64,000 bases of DNA, taken from Nonomuraea harbinensis (GTDB lineage: Bacteria; Actinomycetota; Actinomycetes; Streptosporangiales; Streptosporangiaceae). A program made the translations under genes and the position numbers. The stretch lies in assembly GCF_019396385.1 (NCBI RefSeq), contig NZ_JAHKRN010000041.1, positions 1 to 64,000 on the forward strand, written 5' to 3'. Positions 1-8,472 of this stretch are shown here, in pieces. The stretch's first letter is position 1. The number at the start of each line of letters is the position of its first letter. The notes beneath the pieces are model-generated. The model searched no databases. It was not told the DNA's origin and saw only the letters and a list, made by a program, of their open reading frames with translations.

Positions 1-28
1 TCCGCCGCGTTCCCGGGAACGCGGCGGA
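1..28 (-). terminator. Perfect 28-nt palindrome, probable terminator of the long PKS operon
   Basis: The first 28 bases form a perfect inverted repeat: arms of 14 bases starting TCCGCCGCG meet at CCCGGG. It lies just past the stop codon of the last gene of the minus-strand operon, so it could end that long transcript. No U-tract follows inside the window because the sequence stops here. The call rests on hairpin and position only. Confidence 0.6.
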
Positions 29-35
29 CGGGACG

Positions 36-1040
36 TCAACCGGCGGCCCCGAGGTATCTCCTGGCGGCCTGCACCCCGGCCTGGAACCTGCTGGTCGCGT
101 CCAGGTCGCGCATCAGCGAGGCGATGTGCCTGCGGCAGCTGCGCACCGACATGCCGAGCTTCCTGGCCACGACCTCGTCGGTGTAGCCCTTGGCCATCAG
201 CGCGGCGATGGCCTGCTGGAGGTCGTCGGCCACGTTGGCGTAGCCGACCTCGACGCCCTCCAGCGGGGTGGCGGTCTCCCACAGGTGGTTGAAGAGGTCC
301 AGCAGGAACTGCGCGATGCCGTGGTTGTGCACCCGGGCGACGCTCGCCTCCCCGTCGTCCTCCACGCCGAACATGACGACCAGCGCCCGGTCGAAGACGA
401 CCGCCGACCTGGGGACGTGGCTGACGGTGAAGACGGCCGCGCCGGCGTCCGTCAGCCGCTTCAGCAGCATCCGGGTGGACACGTCGGCCCGGTTGCGGTG
501 CTGGCAGATGAGGCGCACCGTCACCCCTCTGGCCAGCAGCGTCAGATACATCTGTGACAGGTCCTCGACGTCGCCGCCACCGGCCTGCATCGCCAGCACC
601 TCGTCGCGGCAGGCGTCGCCGGCCGTCTTCAGGAAGCCGCGCACCTCCATGGCTCCCACGAGATACTCCACCGCACCGGCCGCCGAACCCCGGCCGGCGC
701 CGGCGTACTCCGACTGCAACGCCCCCATCCGCTCGCGGATCTGGTCGATCAGCTCGCGGCGCTGGTAGATCTCCCGCTCCACCGAGGAAACCAGGGAGGC
801 GGCGGCCAGCTCGGGGTCCACCGGCACGAACCGTACGCCCTCGCTGTCGTCGACCCTGAGCAGCCGGCTCTCCACCAGGTTCGCCACCGCCTCGCGCACG
901 TCGCGGACGGTCAAGCCGAGATCTTCCGCGGCCACCTCGACGGCCTCGATCACGCCCTTGCGGGAGGCGTAGCGGTACACGTCGGTCACCAGATCGCCGA
1001 AGGCGGGCGATCTGCCCGGGAACAATGTCGTCACACTCAT
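36..1040 (-). CDS. LuxR/TrmB-like helix-turn-helix transcriptional regulator
   Basis: A 334-residue protein. Residues 15-75 look like a winged helix (TrmB-like). The centre, about 85-265, resembles the phospholipase-D-like effector domain seen in such regulators. The C-terminus, about 275-325, is a LuxR-type HTH with the motif KGYTDEVVARKLGMSVRSC. It probably binds DNA and senses an unknown ligand. The start ATG at 1040 has GAGAGGAAG upstream. It is the last gene of the minus-strand PKS operon, 15 bases after rmlA, so it is likely pathway-specific. It is one of several candidate binders of the repeated TAGGGGTT sites. The target is not shown by sequence. Confidence 0.8.
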   Translation of the reverse strand: MSVTTLFPGRSPAFGDLVTDVYRYASRKGVIEAVEVAAEDLGLTVRDVREAVANLVESRLLRVDDSEGVRFVPVDPELAAASLVSSVEREIYQRRELIDQIRERMGALQSEYAGAGRGSAAGAVEYLVGAMEVRGFLKTAGDACRDEVLAMQAGGGDVEDLSQMYLTLLARGVTVRLICQHRNRADVSTRMLLKRLTDAGAAVFTVSHVPRSAVVFDRALVVMFGVEDDGEASVARVHNHGIAQFLLDLFNHLWETATPLEGVEVGYANVADDLQQAIAALMAKGYTDEVVARKLGMSVRSCRRHIASLMRDLDATSRFQAGVQAARRYLGAAG

Positions 1041-1055
1041 CGATCGGTCTTCCTC

Positions 1056-1934
1056 TCACCTGTTCATGAACTGCTCGGCCACCGAGATGACGTACTGGCC
1101 GTAGGTGGACTTCTCGAGTTCGACGCCGAGCCGATGACAGGCCTCGGCGTCGATGTAGCCCATACGGAGAGCGATCTCCTCCAGGCACGCGATGCGCACT
1201 CCCTGCCGGCGTTCCAGTAGCTGGACGTACTGGCCCGCCTGCAGCAGCGAGTCGGGGGTCCCGGCGTCGAGCCAGGCGAAGCCGCGGCCGAGGTCGACCA
1301 GCTTCGCCCTCCCCTGTTCCAGGTAGGCGCGGTTGACGTCGGTGATCTCCAGCTCGCCGCGCGCCGACGGGGTGAGGTTCTTGGCGATGTCCACGACATC
1401 GCCGTCATAGAGGTAGAGGCCGACGATCGCCCGGTTGGACCTGGGCCGCTCCGGCTTCTCCTCGATGGACAGCAGCCGGCCGCCGGCGTCGGTCTCGGCG
1501 ATCCCGTACCGGTGCGGGTCGTGTACCGGGTAGCCGAACAGCACGCAGCCGTCGACGGCGCGGCACTCCTCGCGCAGCAGCTCCTGGAAGTTGTAGCCGT
1601 GGAAGACGTTGTCGCCCAGGATGAGCGCGACCGGCTCGCCGCCCAGGTGGTCGGCGCCGAGCACAAGCGCCTCGGCGATCCCGTTGGGCTCCGCCTGCTC
1701 TGCGTAGGTGAGGCGGAGGCCGAGCCGGGAGCCGTCGCCGAGGAGCCGGCGGACCTGCGGCAGGTCCTGCGGCGTGGAGATCAGCAGGATGTCGCGGATC
1801 CCGGCCAGCATCAGCACCGACAGCGGGAAGTAGACGAGCGGCTTGTCGTTGACGGGCAGGAGCTGCTTGGAGACCGCCAGCGTCGCGGGCAGCAGCCGCG
1901 TGCCGCGCCCCCCGGCGAGCAGTATCCCCTTCAT
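1056..1934 (-). CDS. rmlA: Glucose-1-phosphate thymidylyltransferase
   Basis: This enzyme makes dTDP-glucose from dTTP and glucose 1-phosphate, the first step to dTDP-deoxysugars. The N-terminal nucleotide-binding motif MKGILLAGGRGTRLLP is intact. LVYFPLSVLMLAGI and the substrate-binding EKP of IEEKPERPRSN follow, and the 292-residue length is normal for RmlA. I take the ATG at 1934 rather than the one three codons upstream, because GGAGG then lies about 11 bases away and overlaps the upstream ATG. It sits inside the PKS/exporter operon and should feed the 2,3-dehydratase, aminotransferase, C-methyltransferase and epimerase encoded at 23-27 kb. Confidence 0.95.
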   Translation of the reverse strand: MKGILLAGGRGTRLLPATLAVSKQLLPVNDKPLVYFPLSVLMLAGIRDILLISTPQDLPQVRRLLGDGSRLGLRLTYAEQAEPNGIAEALVLGADHLGGEPVALILGDNVFHGYNFQELLREECRAVDGCVLFGYPVHDPHRYGIAETDAGGRLLSIEEKPERPRSNRAIVGLYLYDGDVVDIAKNLTPSARGELEITDVNRAYLEQGRAKLVDLGRGFAWLDAGTPDSLLQAGQYVQLLERRQGVRIACLEEIALRMGYIDAEACHRLGVELEKSTYGQYVISVAEQFMNR

Positions 1935-1956
1935 GCGAACCATCCCCTCCCGGCGT

Positions 1957-3117
1957 TCAGGTGACCCGGGTGCGCCGGTCGAACAGGATCAGGGAGCCGC
2001 CCAGCAGCAGGACGGCCATCCCGGCGAGCACGGCCACCTCGGTCAGGACCGCGCCGAGCCCGGTGCCCGGCCGGGTGAGCGTGAGCAGCGCGTCCATGCC
2101 CCAGGCGTGCGGGAAGGCGTGGCCGATGGCGTTGATGACCTCGCCCGAGGCCTCGCGCGGCCACAGGCAGCCGCCCAGCATGCCCAGCACGACGCCGAGC
2201 GGCGGGCCGATCGCGGGCGCCTGGTCGGGCGAGCGCAGCAGCGTGCCCACCAGGATCGCGGCGCCGGTGGCGACCAGGGAGAACACGCCCACGACGACGG
2301 CCACGGCGAGCGGGTCGCCCCACGAGACGCCGAACGCCAGCGAGCTCACCACCATGATCAGCACGGCCTGGGCGGCGGCCACCAGGAACCTGCTCACCGC
2401 CTCGCCGAACAGCACCGACCGCTGCCGCACGGGGGCGGTGAGCGCCCGCTGCAGCATGCCCAGCCTGCGGCTCTCCACCAGCGCCGCGGCGACCGCCATG
2501 GAGTTGATGAAGGTGAACAGCAGCAGGTTGGCCGGGGCGGTGTAGGCGAAGCCGCGCGGGTCGCCGCCGGTCGTGGCGGAGTCGTTCACGGAGACCCGGC
2601 CGGCCTCGGCCTGGGCCTGCCGCACGTACTCGGCGGCCTCGGTCTCGGTGGCGCCCGCGACGGTCGCCGCCCTGGTGGCCTCCAGCACGGCGGCCACCCG
2701 GCTCACCGAGACGTCCACCGCGCCGCGCGCGGCCATCCCGCTGCCGTTGGTCCCGGTCATGACCAGCTCCAGCCGGGTCGAGCCGGAGGGGACGACCAGG
2801 CCCGCCGCCAGCGATCCCTCCCGTACGCCGGAGCGCAGGTCGGCGGCGTCGTCCATGGGGATCACCGTCAGGTCCGGATGGCGGCGCAGCTCGGCCAGCA
2901 CGGCGGTGGTGACCGGGTCGGAGCCCTCGGCGCCCTCGGCGACGACGCCGACGGGCAGCCGGTCGGAGCCGGCGGTGCCGCCGCCGAGCGCCATCCCGAC
3001 GAACGCGATGGACACGAACGGCATGATCACCATGAAGAACAGGCCGACCCGGTCACGCGTGAGGCGTCGCAGGTTGGCGGCCACGAGCGCCGCCACCGGC
3101 CGCGGGCGTCCGCTCAT
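1957..3117 (-). CDS. ABC-2 type transporter permease, second subunit
   Basis: A 386-residue membrane protein of the ABC-2 permease family. A first transmembrane helix near residues 20-45 (FFMVIMPFVSIAFVGMALGG) is followed by a long extracytoplasmic domain of about 150 residues. A C-terminal bundle of five helices holds the family motif region RRLGMLQRALTAPV. The ATG at 3117 overlaps the TGA of the preceding permease (ATGA), so the two are translationally coupled. With the neighbouring permease and ATPase it probably exports the cluster's product. The pair may form a heterodimer, since the two permeases share layout but not sequence in detail. Confidence 0.88.
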   Translation of the reverse strand: MSGRPRPVAALVAANLRRLTRDRVGLFFMVIMPFVSIAFVGMALGGGTAGSDRLPVGVVAEGAEGSDPVTTAVLAELRRHPDLTVIPMDDAADLRSGVREGSLAAGLVVPSGSTRLELVMTGTNGSGMAARGAVDVSVSRVAAVLEATRAATVAGATETEAAEYVRQAQAEAGRVSVNDSATTGGDPRGFAYTAPANLLLFTFINSMAVAAALVESRRLGMLQRALTAPVRQRSVLFGEAVSRFLVAAAQAVLIMVVSSLAFGVSWGDPLAVAVVVGVFSLVATGAAILVGTLLRSPDQAPAIGPPLGVVLGMLGGCLWPREASGEVINAIGHAFPHAWGMDALLTLTRPGTGLGAVLTEVAVLAGMAVLLLGGSLILFDRRTRVT

Positions 3118-4298
3118 AGCAGCAGTCCCTTCCTGAAGCCGGCGACGGCCGTCCCGCCCGCCGCCAGCGCGATGGCGCACAGCACGCCGATCGGGCCGGC
3201 CACCGCGCCGACGGAACCCGCCGCGCCCGCGCCCGCCAGCTCGGTCAGCGCCGTGGAGGTCCAGCCGTTCGGGGTGAGCAGCGCCACCGCGCGCAACGGC
3301 TCGGGAAGGTCGTAGAGCGGGACCAGGCTGCCGCCGAAGAACGCCGCCACGAACGAGACGACCATGATCACCCCGTCGGCCTGCGCGTCGGTCCGCACCC
3401 GGCTGGCCACCAGCATGGTGATCGCGGCGGCGGCCAGCACGTGCGCGACCAGCACCGCGAACACCGCGACCGGATCCCCCCAGGTGGTGCCGAAGATGAG
3501 CGTGGAGGAGGCCCAGCAGACGCAGACGCTGACCACGCCCAGCCCGAACCCGACGACCCCCTTGCCGGCGACCGGCACCCACGCCGCGACCGGACCGGCC
3601 CGTATCCGGTCCAGGGTGCCGAGCTTGCGCTCGGTGAGCAGGCCGCGGAACGAGGCGCCCACCACGAAGAAGGCGAACAGCGCCGCCATGCCGGAGCCGT
3701 AGTAGACCGACAGGTCCACCTTGCCGCCGGAGAGCGGGTCCTCGGCCAGGGTGAGCGCGGGGCCCGCGGCCCCGTTCCGCTCCACCAGCTCCTTGACCCG
3801 CTCGCCGGGCACTCCGGCGAGCAGGACCGCGTGCACGGCGAGGGTCCTGGCGTCCACCACCGCCGAGATCCGGTCCACGACGGCGCCCGCGACCACCCCG
3901 GCCAGCGGTGACTCCGGCGAGGTGAGCACCGCGACGTCGCCGCCGCGCCCGGCCCCCACGCTCTGGCTGAACCCGGCGGGGAACACGATGGCCGAGCCGA
4001 TCTCCCCGGCGTCCAGCGCCCGCCGCGCCTGCTCCTCGCCGGGCAGGTCGCGCAGGGTCACCGCCCCCTTCAGCTCCTCCGAGGCCAGCACCTCGCGGCG
4101 CACGGAGGCGGGGAACTCGCCGTGGTCCAGGTCCACGAAGCCGACCGTGGCGCGCAGCGGCGGATCGTCGCCGCCGAGCGCCAGGCCGAACAGGGTGGCC
4201 AGCGTCACCGGCACGATCACCGCGATGACGATCGCGGTGCCGTCACGCAGCCGGGTGCGCAGTTCGAGTGCGCTCACCGTGAGCATCGCCCGCCACAT
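3114..4298 (-). CDS. ABC-2 type transporter permease, first subunit
   Basis: A 394-residue permease with the ABC-2 arrangement: helix 1 at about residues 22-45 (AIVIAVIVPVTLATLFGLAL), an extracytoplasmic domain to about 205, then five helices. The coupling helix region reads ERKLGTLDRIRAGPVAAW. It starts two bases after the ATPase stop codon and overlaps the next permease by four bases, so the three exporter genes are one unit. Drug-exporter systems of this class in actinomycete clusters often give self-resistance. The substrate here is inferred from position only. Confidence 0.88.
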   Translation of the reverse strand: MWRAMLTVSALELRTRLRDGTAIVIAVIVPVTLATLFGLALGGDDPPLRATVGFVDLDHGEFPASVRREVLASEELKGAVTLRDLPGEEQARRALDAGEIGSAIVFPAGFSQSVGAGRGGDVAVLTSPESPLAGVVAGAVVDRISAVVDARTLAVHAVLLAGVPGERVKELVERNGAAGPALTLAEDPLSGGKVDLSVYYGSGMAALFAFFVVGASFRGLLTERKLGTLDRIRAGPVAAWVPVAGKGVVGFGLGVVSVCVCWASSTLIFGTTWGDPVAVFAVLVAHVLAAAAITMLVASRVRTDAQADGVIMVVSFVAAFFGGSLVPLYDLPEPLRAVALLTPNGWTSTALTELAGAGAAGSVGAVAGPIGVLCAIALAAGGTAVAGFRKGLLL

Positions 4299-4300
4299 GG

Positions 4301-5239
4301 TCAGTCCCGTAAGGAGGTGCCGGTGAGGTGTAGGAAGGTCGCCTCGAGGTCGGGCTCGATGACCTGGGTGGCGGTGACGGTGGCGCTGCCCTCCACGGCG
4401 GAGATCAGCGCGGGCAGCAGGTATCTGCCGCCCTCGGCGATCAGCCGTACGGACTCGGCGCCGGTCCTGGCCGCCTCGATGACGCCTTCGACGGTGCGGA
4501 GCTTGGCGTAGGCCGCCTCCACGTCCCCGTCGAGCACCAGCTCGATCTTGTCGGCGCTGCCGACCATGGCGATCAGCTCGCGCCTGGTGCCCTCGGCGAT
4601 GATCCGGCCGTGGTCGATGATCGCCACCCGGTCGCAGACCCGCTCGACCTCCTCCATGTAGTGGGAGGTGTAGAGCAGCGACATGCCGTCGCCGACCAGG
4701 AGTTCCAGGCCGTCGAGGATCGCCTTGCGGCTCTGCGGGTCCACCCCCACGGTCGGCTCGTCCAGGATCAGCACGTCGGGGCGGTGCAGGAGGGCGGCGC
4801 CGATGTTGATCCGCCGCCGCATCCCGCCGGAGTAGGTGTCCAGCCTGCCGTCGGCCCGGTCGGACAGCCCGATCAGGTCGAGCACCTCCTCGATCCGGCC
4901 GGCGAGCCCGCGCCGGGCCAGGCCGAACAGCCTGCCGAAGAAGCGCAGGTTCTCGCGGCCGGTCAGCTCCGGGTACAGGGCGATCTCCTGCGGGACGTAG
5001 CCGATCCTCGCCTTGGCGCGCCTCGGGTCGGCCGCCAGGTCCGTGCCGCCGACCAGGACGGTGCCGGCGTCGGGGCGCAGCAGGCCGACGAGCATGGAGA
5101 TCGTCGTGGTCTTGCCGGCGCCGTTCGGGCCGAGCAGTCCGTAGGCCTGGCCCGGCGCTATCGAGAAGCCGACGTCCTCGACCGCCGTCACGTCCCCGTA
5201 CCTCTTGCGCAGGCCCTCGCAGGCCAGCGTGGCCGTCAC
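4301..5239 (-). CDS. ABC transporter ATP-binding protein, DrrA-like
   Basis: A 312-residue ATPase of the daunorubicin-resistance (DrrA) type. Walker A is GPNGAGKTTT near residue 37, the Q-loop lies in GYVPQEIALYPELTG, the signature is YSGGMRRR, and Walker B is LILDEPTVGVDP. The H-loop is YTSHYMEE. A C-terminal regulatory extension of about 90 residues ends in PDLEATFLHLTG, typical of DrrA-like proteins. I use the GTG at 5239, which overlaps the stop of the beta-helix gene (GTGA) and gives an N-terminus aligned with the family. It energises the two permeases downstream. Confidence 0.93.
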   Translation of the reverse strand: MTATLACEGLRKRYGDVTAVEDVGFSIAPGQAYGLLGPNGAGKTTTISMLVGLLRPDAGTVLVGGTDLAADPRRAKARIGYVPQEIALYPELTGRENLRFFGRLFGLARRGLAGRIEEVLDLIGLSDRADGRLDTYSGGMRRRINIGAALLHRPDVLILDEPTVGVDPQSRKAILDGLELLVGDGMSLLYTSHYMEEVERVCDRVAIIDHGRIIAEGTRRELIAMVGSADKIELVLDGDVEAAYAKLRTVEGVIEAARTGAESVRLIAEGGRYLLPALISAVEGSATVTATQVIEPDLEATFLHLTGTSLRD

Positions 5240-6264
5240 CGCGGGCCCCAGCCCTCGGCGGCGGTCAGCCCGGGCGGCTCGCCCTTGTCGGCGACGTTCC
5301 CGGCGAACACCTGCCGTGCCAGGTCGGTGCCGAGCTGGAAATCGAGCGGGCTGTTGCCGGTGATCCGGTTCCACAGCACGTGGTTGTCCAGGGCGTCGTC
5401 GCCGCCCCACTCCTTGGAGGAGCCCATCACGAAGCCCGCCCCCATCACGGACTCCCCGCTGGGGTGGTTGTCGTGGATGTGGTTGTCGACGACGCTCACC
5501 CGGTGGGTGCCGATCAGCGCCAGGCCGACGCCGGAGATCGGCGGCCCCGCCGCGCCGAGGCCGTCCGGCTCCACGCCGGCGGCCAGGTCGTTGCCGTACA
5601 GGTCGTTGCCGGCGACCAGGCAGTCACGCACGCCGCCCTCCGGCTCGCCCTCGTAGACCTGGTTGAGCAGCAGCACGCCGATCGCGTTGCCGTGGCAGGA
5701 GTTGCGCACCACCCGCGCGCCGGAGGAGTTGTCGACGAAGATGCCGAAGGCGTTGGCGAAGGTCTCGTTGCCGTCGAGCAGCGCGCCGGAGCGGGGGCAG
5801 AAACTGAGGGCGACGCCGCCGTACTGGCTGCCCGAGGCCCGGCAGCCGGTCACCGCGCAGCCGCTCGACTCGCGCAGGTAGACGCCCCACACGGCGTTGT
5901 CCTCGGCGGTCACCTCGTGGACGGTCACGCCGGAGACGGTGTGGGCGTAGATCCCCGCCCCGGAGAAGCCGCGCACGGACAGCTTCTCCACCCGCACGTC
6001 GGCGACGCCCTCGCCGTGCACCGTGACGCCGCTGACCACGTCGTCGCCCGCGTCGTGCAACCCGGGCACGCCGACCGGCCCGCCCTCGCCGGGCGCCAGC
6101 ACGGTCCGGCCGGCCCCGGCCCCGGTCAGGGTAACCCCCGGGTGCCTGATCCACACGTGCTGCCGGTGGACGCCCTCCGCCAGCGAGATCCGCGCCCCCG
6201 GGCCCGCCTCGTCCAGCGCCCGCTGGATCGACTCTCCGGGCCGTACCGTCATCGTCCGCGTCAT
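5236..6264 (-). CDS. Right-handed parallel beta-helix (NosD/pectate-lyase-like) protein
   Basis: A 342-residue protein built of short repeated strands with many Asn, Gly and Val residues, for example GVTVHEVTAEDNAVWGVYL and GVALIG-type turns. This is the pattern of a right-handed beta-helix of the PbH1/NosD class. There is no signal peptide, so it is probably cytoplasmic. It starts at an ATG overlapping the stop of the AcpS-like gene and is followed with a four-base overlap by the exporter ATPase. Beta-helix proteins include lyases, isomerases and binding scaffolds. No catalytic residues can be assigned, so its role in the pathway is unknown. Confidence 0.85.
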   Translation of the reverse strand: MTRTMTVRPGESIQRALDEAGPGARISLAEGVHRQHVWIRHPGVTLTGAGAGRTVLAPGEGGPVGVPGLHDAGDDVVSGVTVHGEGVADVRVEKLSVRGFSGAGIYAHTVSGVTVHEVTAEDNAVWGVYLRESSGCAVTGCRASGSQYGGVALSFCPRSGALLDGNETFANAFGIFVDNSSGARVVRNSCHGNAIGVLLLNQVYEGEPEGGVRDCLVAGNDLYGNDLAAGVEPDGLGAAGPPISGVGLALIGTHRVSVVDNHIHDNHPSGESVMGAGFVMGSSKEWGGDDALDNHVLWNRITGNSPLDFQLGTDLARQVFAGNVADKGEPPGLTAAEGWGPR

Positions 6265-6788
6265 CCCACACTCCCGTCCACGAACACGATCGCCAGCGAT
6301 ACGAACAGGCCGTCGCCGCTCCCCCAGCGGGCGGCCCCGGCCACGATCCCGCCGTCGCCGCTCCGCCGTCGGGCCGCACCCGCCGCGGCCCCGGCGGCGG
6401 TTCGGCCCGCGCCGTCCGGGGCGGGGCGCAGCCGCGCCAGGGCGGCCCGGCCGCTCGCGCCCCGGACCGTGTACGCCGCGCCTCCGGTCAGCCGCAGCCC
6501 GGTCGAGGCGGCCAGTTCGCCGGCCGCCTCCTCCAGCAGGGAGGCGCTCCAGCCGGACGGCGGGCGGGCCTCGGCCTCGAAGTCGTGCCAGGTGAACCCG
6601 GGAGGCCGGCTGCCCACGGCCTTGATGAGGCTTTCCTTGACGGAGAACGCGGCCGGTCCGGGCCCCAGCGCGCGCTCGGCGGCGGTGGTGAGCCGGCGGG
6701 CGAACACGTCCCCGCCCCGGCGGGCCGCGCGGGCGATCCGGTCGACCTCCACGATGTCCACGCCCATGAGGGCGGCGCCGGCGCTCAC
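6261..6788 (-). CDS. AcpS-like protein with intact N-terminal motifs and degenerate C-terminal motif
   Basis: A 175-residue holo-ACP-synthase-like protein. It keeps the Mg/CoA motif GVDIVEVDR and the catalytic FSVKESLIKA (canonical KEA-type). The third AcpS motif, normally SxSHxxxYAxA, is unrecognisable: the region ends RWGSGDGLFVSLAIVF and lies behind an Ala/Gly/Arg-rich stretch. The GTG start at 6788 overlaps the stop of the alpha/beta hydrolase gene (GTGA). AcpS active sites form between subunits of a trimer. The gene at 8465-8998 lacks these N-terminal motifs but keeps SISHTGSHALAVA, so the two could complement each other. That is inference. Confidence 0.78.
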   Translation of the reverse strand: MSAGAALMGVDIVEVDRIARAARRGGDVFARRLTTAAERALGPGPAAFSVKESLIKAVGSRPPGFTWHDFEAEARPPSGWSASLLEEAAGELAASTGLRLTGGAAYTVRGASGRAALARLRPAPDGAGRTAAGAAAGAARRRSGDGGIVAGAARWGSGDGLFVSLAIVFVDGSVG

Positions 6789-7621
6789 GCCAACGCCCCC
6801 GAACAGCGGTCCGCGAAGGGCATCAGCGCGGCGGTGTACTCGTCGGCGCGCTCGACCATCGGGATGTGCCCGCAGTCCTCCACGAGCAGGATCTCGTTGC
6901 CCGGGTAGCCGGCGAGCACCTCCAGCCACGGATCGACGGGCGTCATCCTGTCGTGCCTGCCCCAGAGGTACATGGCCGGGCAGGACACGCGGTCCAGCGC
7001 CGCCCGCACCCGGTACCCGCGGGTGGCCTTGAGGCTGCGGGCCATGCTCACCATGGACTCGGGCCGCCGCAGCATGTCGCCGACCTCCGCCATGCGGTCG
7101 TCGGAGAACAGGCTGCGCCCGCCGTGGAACAGCGCGGCCACCATGCGTTCCCCGAACTCGTCGCCGAACGGCCGCACGCTCCCCCGCCGGTCGAAGCTGA
7201 GCCCGACGTCGGGGTCGGCGGTGAGGCCGGGCGCGCCGCTGACCACGATGCCGAGCACCCGGTCGGGGCGGCGGCCCGCCAGGTCGATGGCGACCAGGCC
7301 GCCCAGCGAGTTGGCGCACAGGATGATCTCGCCGGCCCCCGCCTCGTCGCAGGCGCGCAGCAGCGCGTCGCCGAGCCGCTCGATCGAGCCGGCGACCCGG
7401 CGGTCGAGCGCGCAGATGGCCTCGTTCGTACGCAGCACCGGCAGGCCGGCCCGCTCCAGGTGGCGGTAGGGGTGCTCCCAGATCCACCCTCCCGCGAACA
7501 GCGCGGACATGAACACCACGGCGGGCCTGGGGCTGTCGCCGAGCCGGTGCTCGGCGGTGAAGTCCATCATCGAGGCTCCGGTCACTTCCGTCTCCACATG
7601 GTTCGCAGGGGGCTCGGGCAT
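6785..7621 (-). CDS. Alpha/beta hydrolase
   Basis: A 278-residue alpha/beta-hydrolase-fold protein. The nucleophile elbow is ANSLGG near residue 104, the acid is in WGRHDRMTP, and the catalytic His is in EDCGHIPM. A lid region occupies about 135-205. I start at the ATG at 7621, which shares a base with the preceding stop codon (TGATG). This leaves a short tail before FTAEHRLGDSPRPAVVFM, and a longer reading upstream has no support. In a PKS operon it could be a thioesterase-like chain-release or editing enzyme or a modifying esterase. Sequence does not decide. Confidence 0.85.
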   Translation of the reverse strand: MPEPPANHVETEVTGASMMDFTAEHRLGDSPRPAVVFMSALFAGGWIWEHPYRHLERAGLPVLRTNEAICALDRRVAGSIERLGDALLRACDEAGAGEIILCANSLGGLVAIDLAGRRPDRVLGIVVSGAPGLTADPDVGLSFDRRGSVRPFGDEFGERMVAALFHGGRSLFSDDRMAEVGDMLRRPESMVSMARSLKATRGYRVRAALDRVSCPAMYLWGRHDRMTPVDPWLEVLAGYPGNEILLVEDCGHIPMVERADEYTAALMPFADRCSGALA

Positions 7622-8472
7622 CACAGCGTGGCGGCGTCCTCCGGGGTCCACCCGCACGCGCACGCCGCGCCTTCGCCGGTCGCGACGACGGCGGCGCAGC
7701 TTGGGCAGCGGGCGTAGTCCCGCGCGGAGGCGGGATACCAGACGCTGGTGTGCACGCGGGTGCACAGGCCGCTCCTGAAGAAGCGGCGCATGGCCCGCTG
7801 GTGCGGCCGGGCGTGCACCGCGCGCAGCGACTCCGGCCGGTCGAAGGCGCTCAGCGTGAACTTGCGGTCGCCGGCGTCGAAGGTGGCCGCCCCGAGGAAG
7901 CCGCGCGACGCCCGCAGCGACTTGACGATCTCCACGCTGAGCAGGTCCACGTCGGCGGCCTCCGCGTCGTCGCGGATCTCCAGCCAGGTCAGCACCAGCG
8001 CGCCTGGGCGCTCGGTGCGGCCCGTGGGAACCCTGGCGCTCATGCCGTACTGGCGGGTCTCGTCAGCGGCCGGTACGAATCGCGCCGCGTAACCGAGCGC
8101 CTCGGCGAGCGCGAGCCTGTCGTAGCTCCTGCGGACGTGCGCGCCGTCGTGGCCGAGCGTCACCAGGTCGGTGCCGGACACCGTGACGGTCCCGTTCGTC
8201 GCCGGCATCCCCAGGTACGCGCCGCGGTGACCGGCCCGCAACGTCCAGAAGACGGCGACCTCGTCCTCCCCGCCCACCATCCGCTCCACGAGGAACCGCT
8301 GACCGGCGAACCGCCCCAGCACCCGCGCCGCGTACCCGGCCAGCCCGTCACCGCTCAGCACGCCCCCCGAGTCGGGATCGGCATAGGACGCCACCGTGGC
8401 CGCCACCGCCGCCGGATCCCCCGCGCTCCAGGCCGCCAGCTGCGCCTCCACGACCTTCCGCACGTCACCCAT
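7621..8472 (-). CDS. SnoaL-like cyclase domain + ABM-like domain + C-terminal zinc ribbon
   Basis: A 283-residue protein. Residues 1-135 look like a SnoaL/NTF2 fold (VVEAQLAAWSAGDPAAVAAT and later FWTLRAGHRGAY). Residues 150-230 resemble an antibiotic-biosynthesis-monooxygenase ferredoxin-like fold (LVLTWLEIRDDAEAADVDLL, then FLGAATFDAG). The last 45 residues hold CPSC followed by CACG, a zinc-ribbon-like pair. SnoaL proteins cyclise or hydroxylate polyketides. The ribbon could bind a partner. The start ATG at 8472 has GGAGGGGAGG upstream and overlaps the preceding gene's stop region by eight bases. The three-part architecture is unusual and the function is open. Confidence 0.72.
   Translation of the reverse strand: MGDVRKVVEAQLAAWSAGDPAAVAATVASYADPDSGGVLSGDGLAGYAARVLGRFAGQRFLVERMVGGEDEVAVFWTLRAGHRGAYLGMPATNGTVTVSGTDLVTLGHDGAHVRRSYDRLALAEALGYAARFVPAADETRQYGMSARVPTGRTERPGALVLTWLEIRDDAEAADVDLLSVEIVKSLRASRGFLGAATFDAGDRKFTLSAFDRPESLRAVHARPHQRAMRRFFRSGLCTRVHTSVWYPASARDYARCPSCAAVVATGEGAACACGWTPEDAATL

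Noticed and set aside
3118..3582. N-terminal extension of the second ABC permease
   Set aside because: It overlaps the first permease out of frame. The ATG at 3117 gives an ATGA junction and a normal permease start.
7463..7470. TAGGGGTG inside the alpha/beta hydrolase gene as a regulator site
   Set aside because: It lies in coding sequence without a partner copy or promoter context. It is best explained by chance from GTA-GGG-type codon strings on the plus strand.
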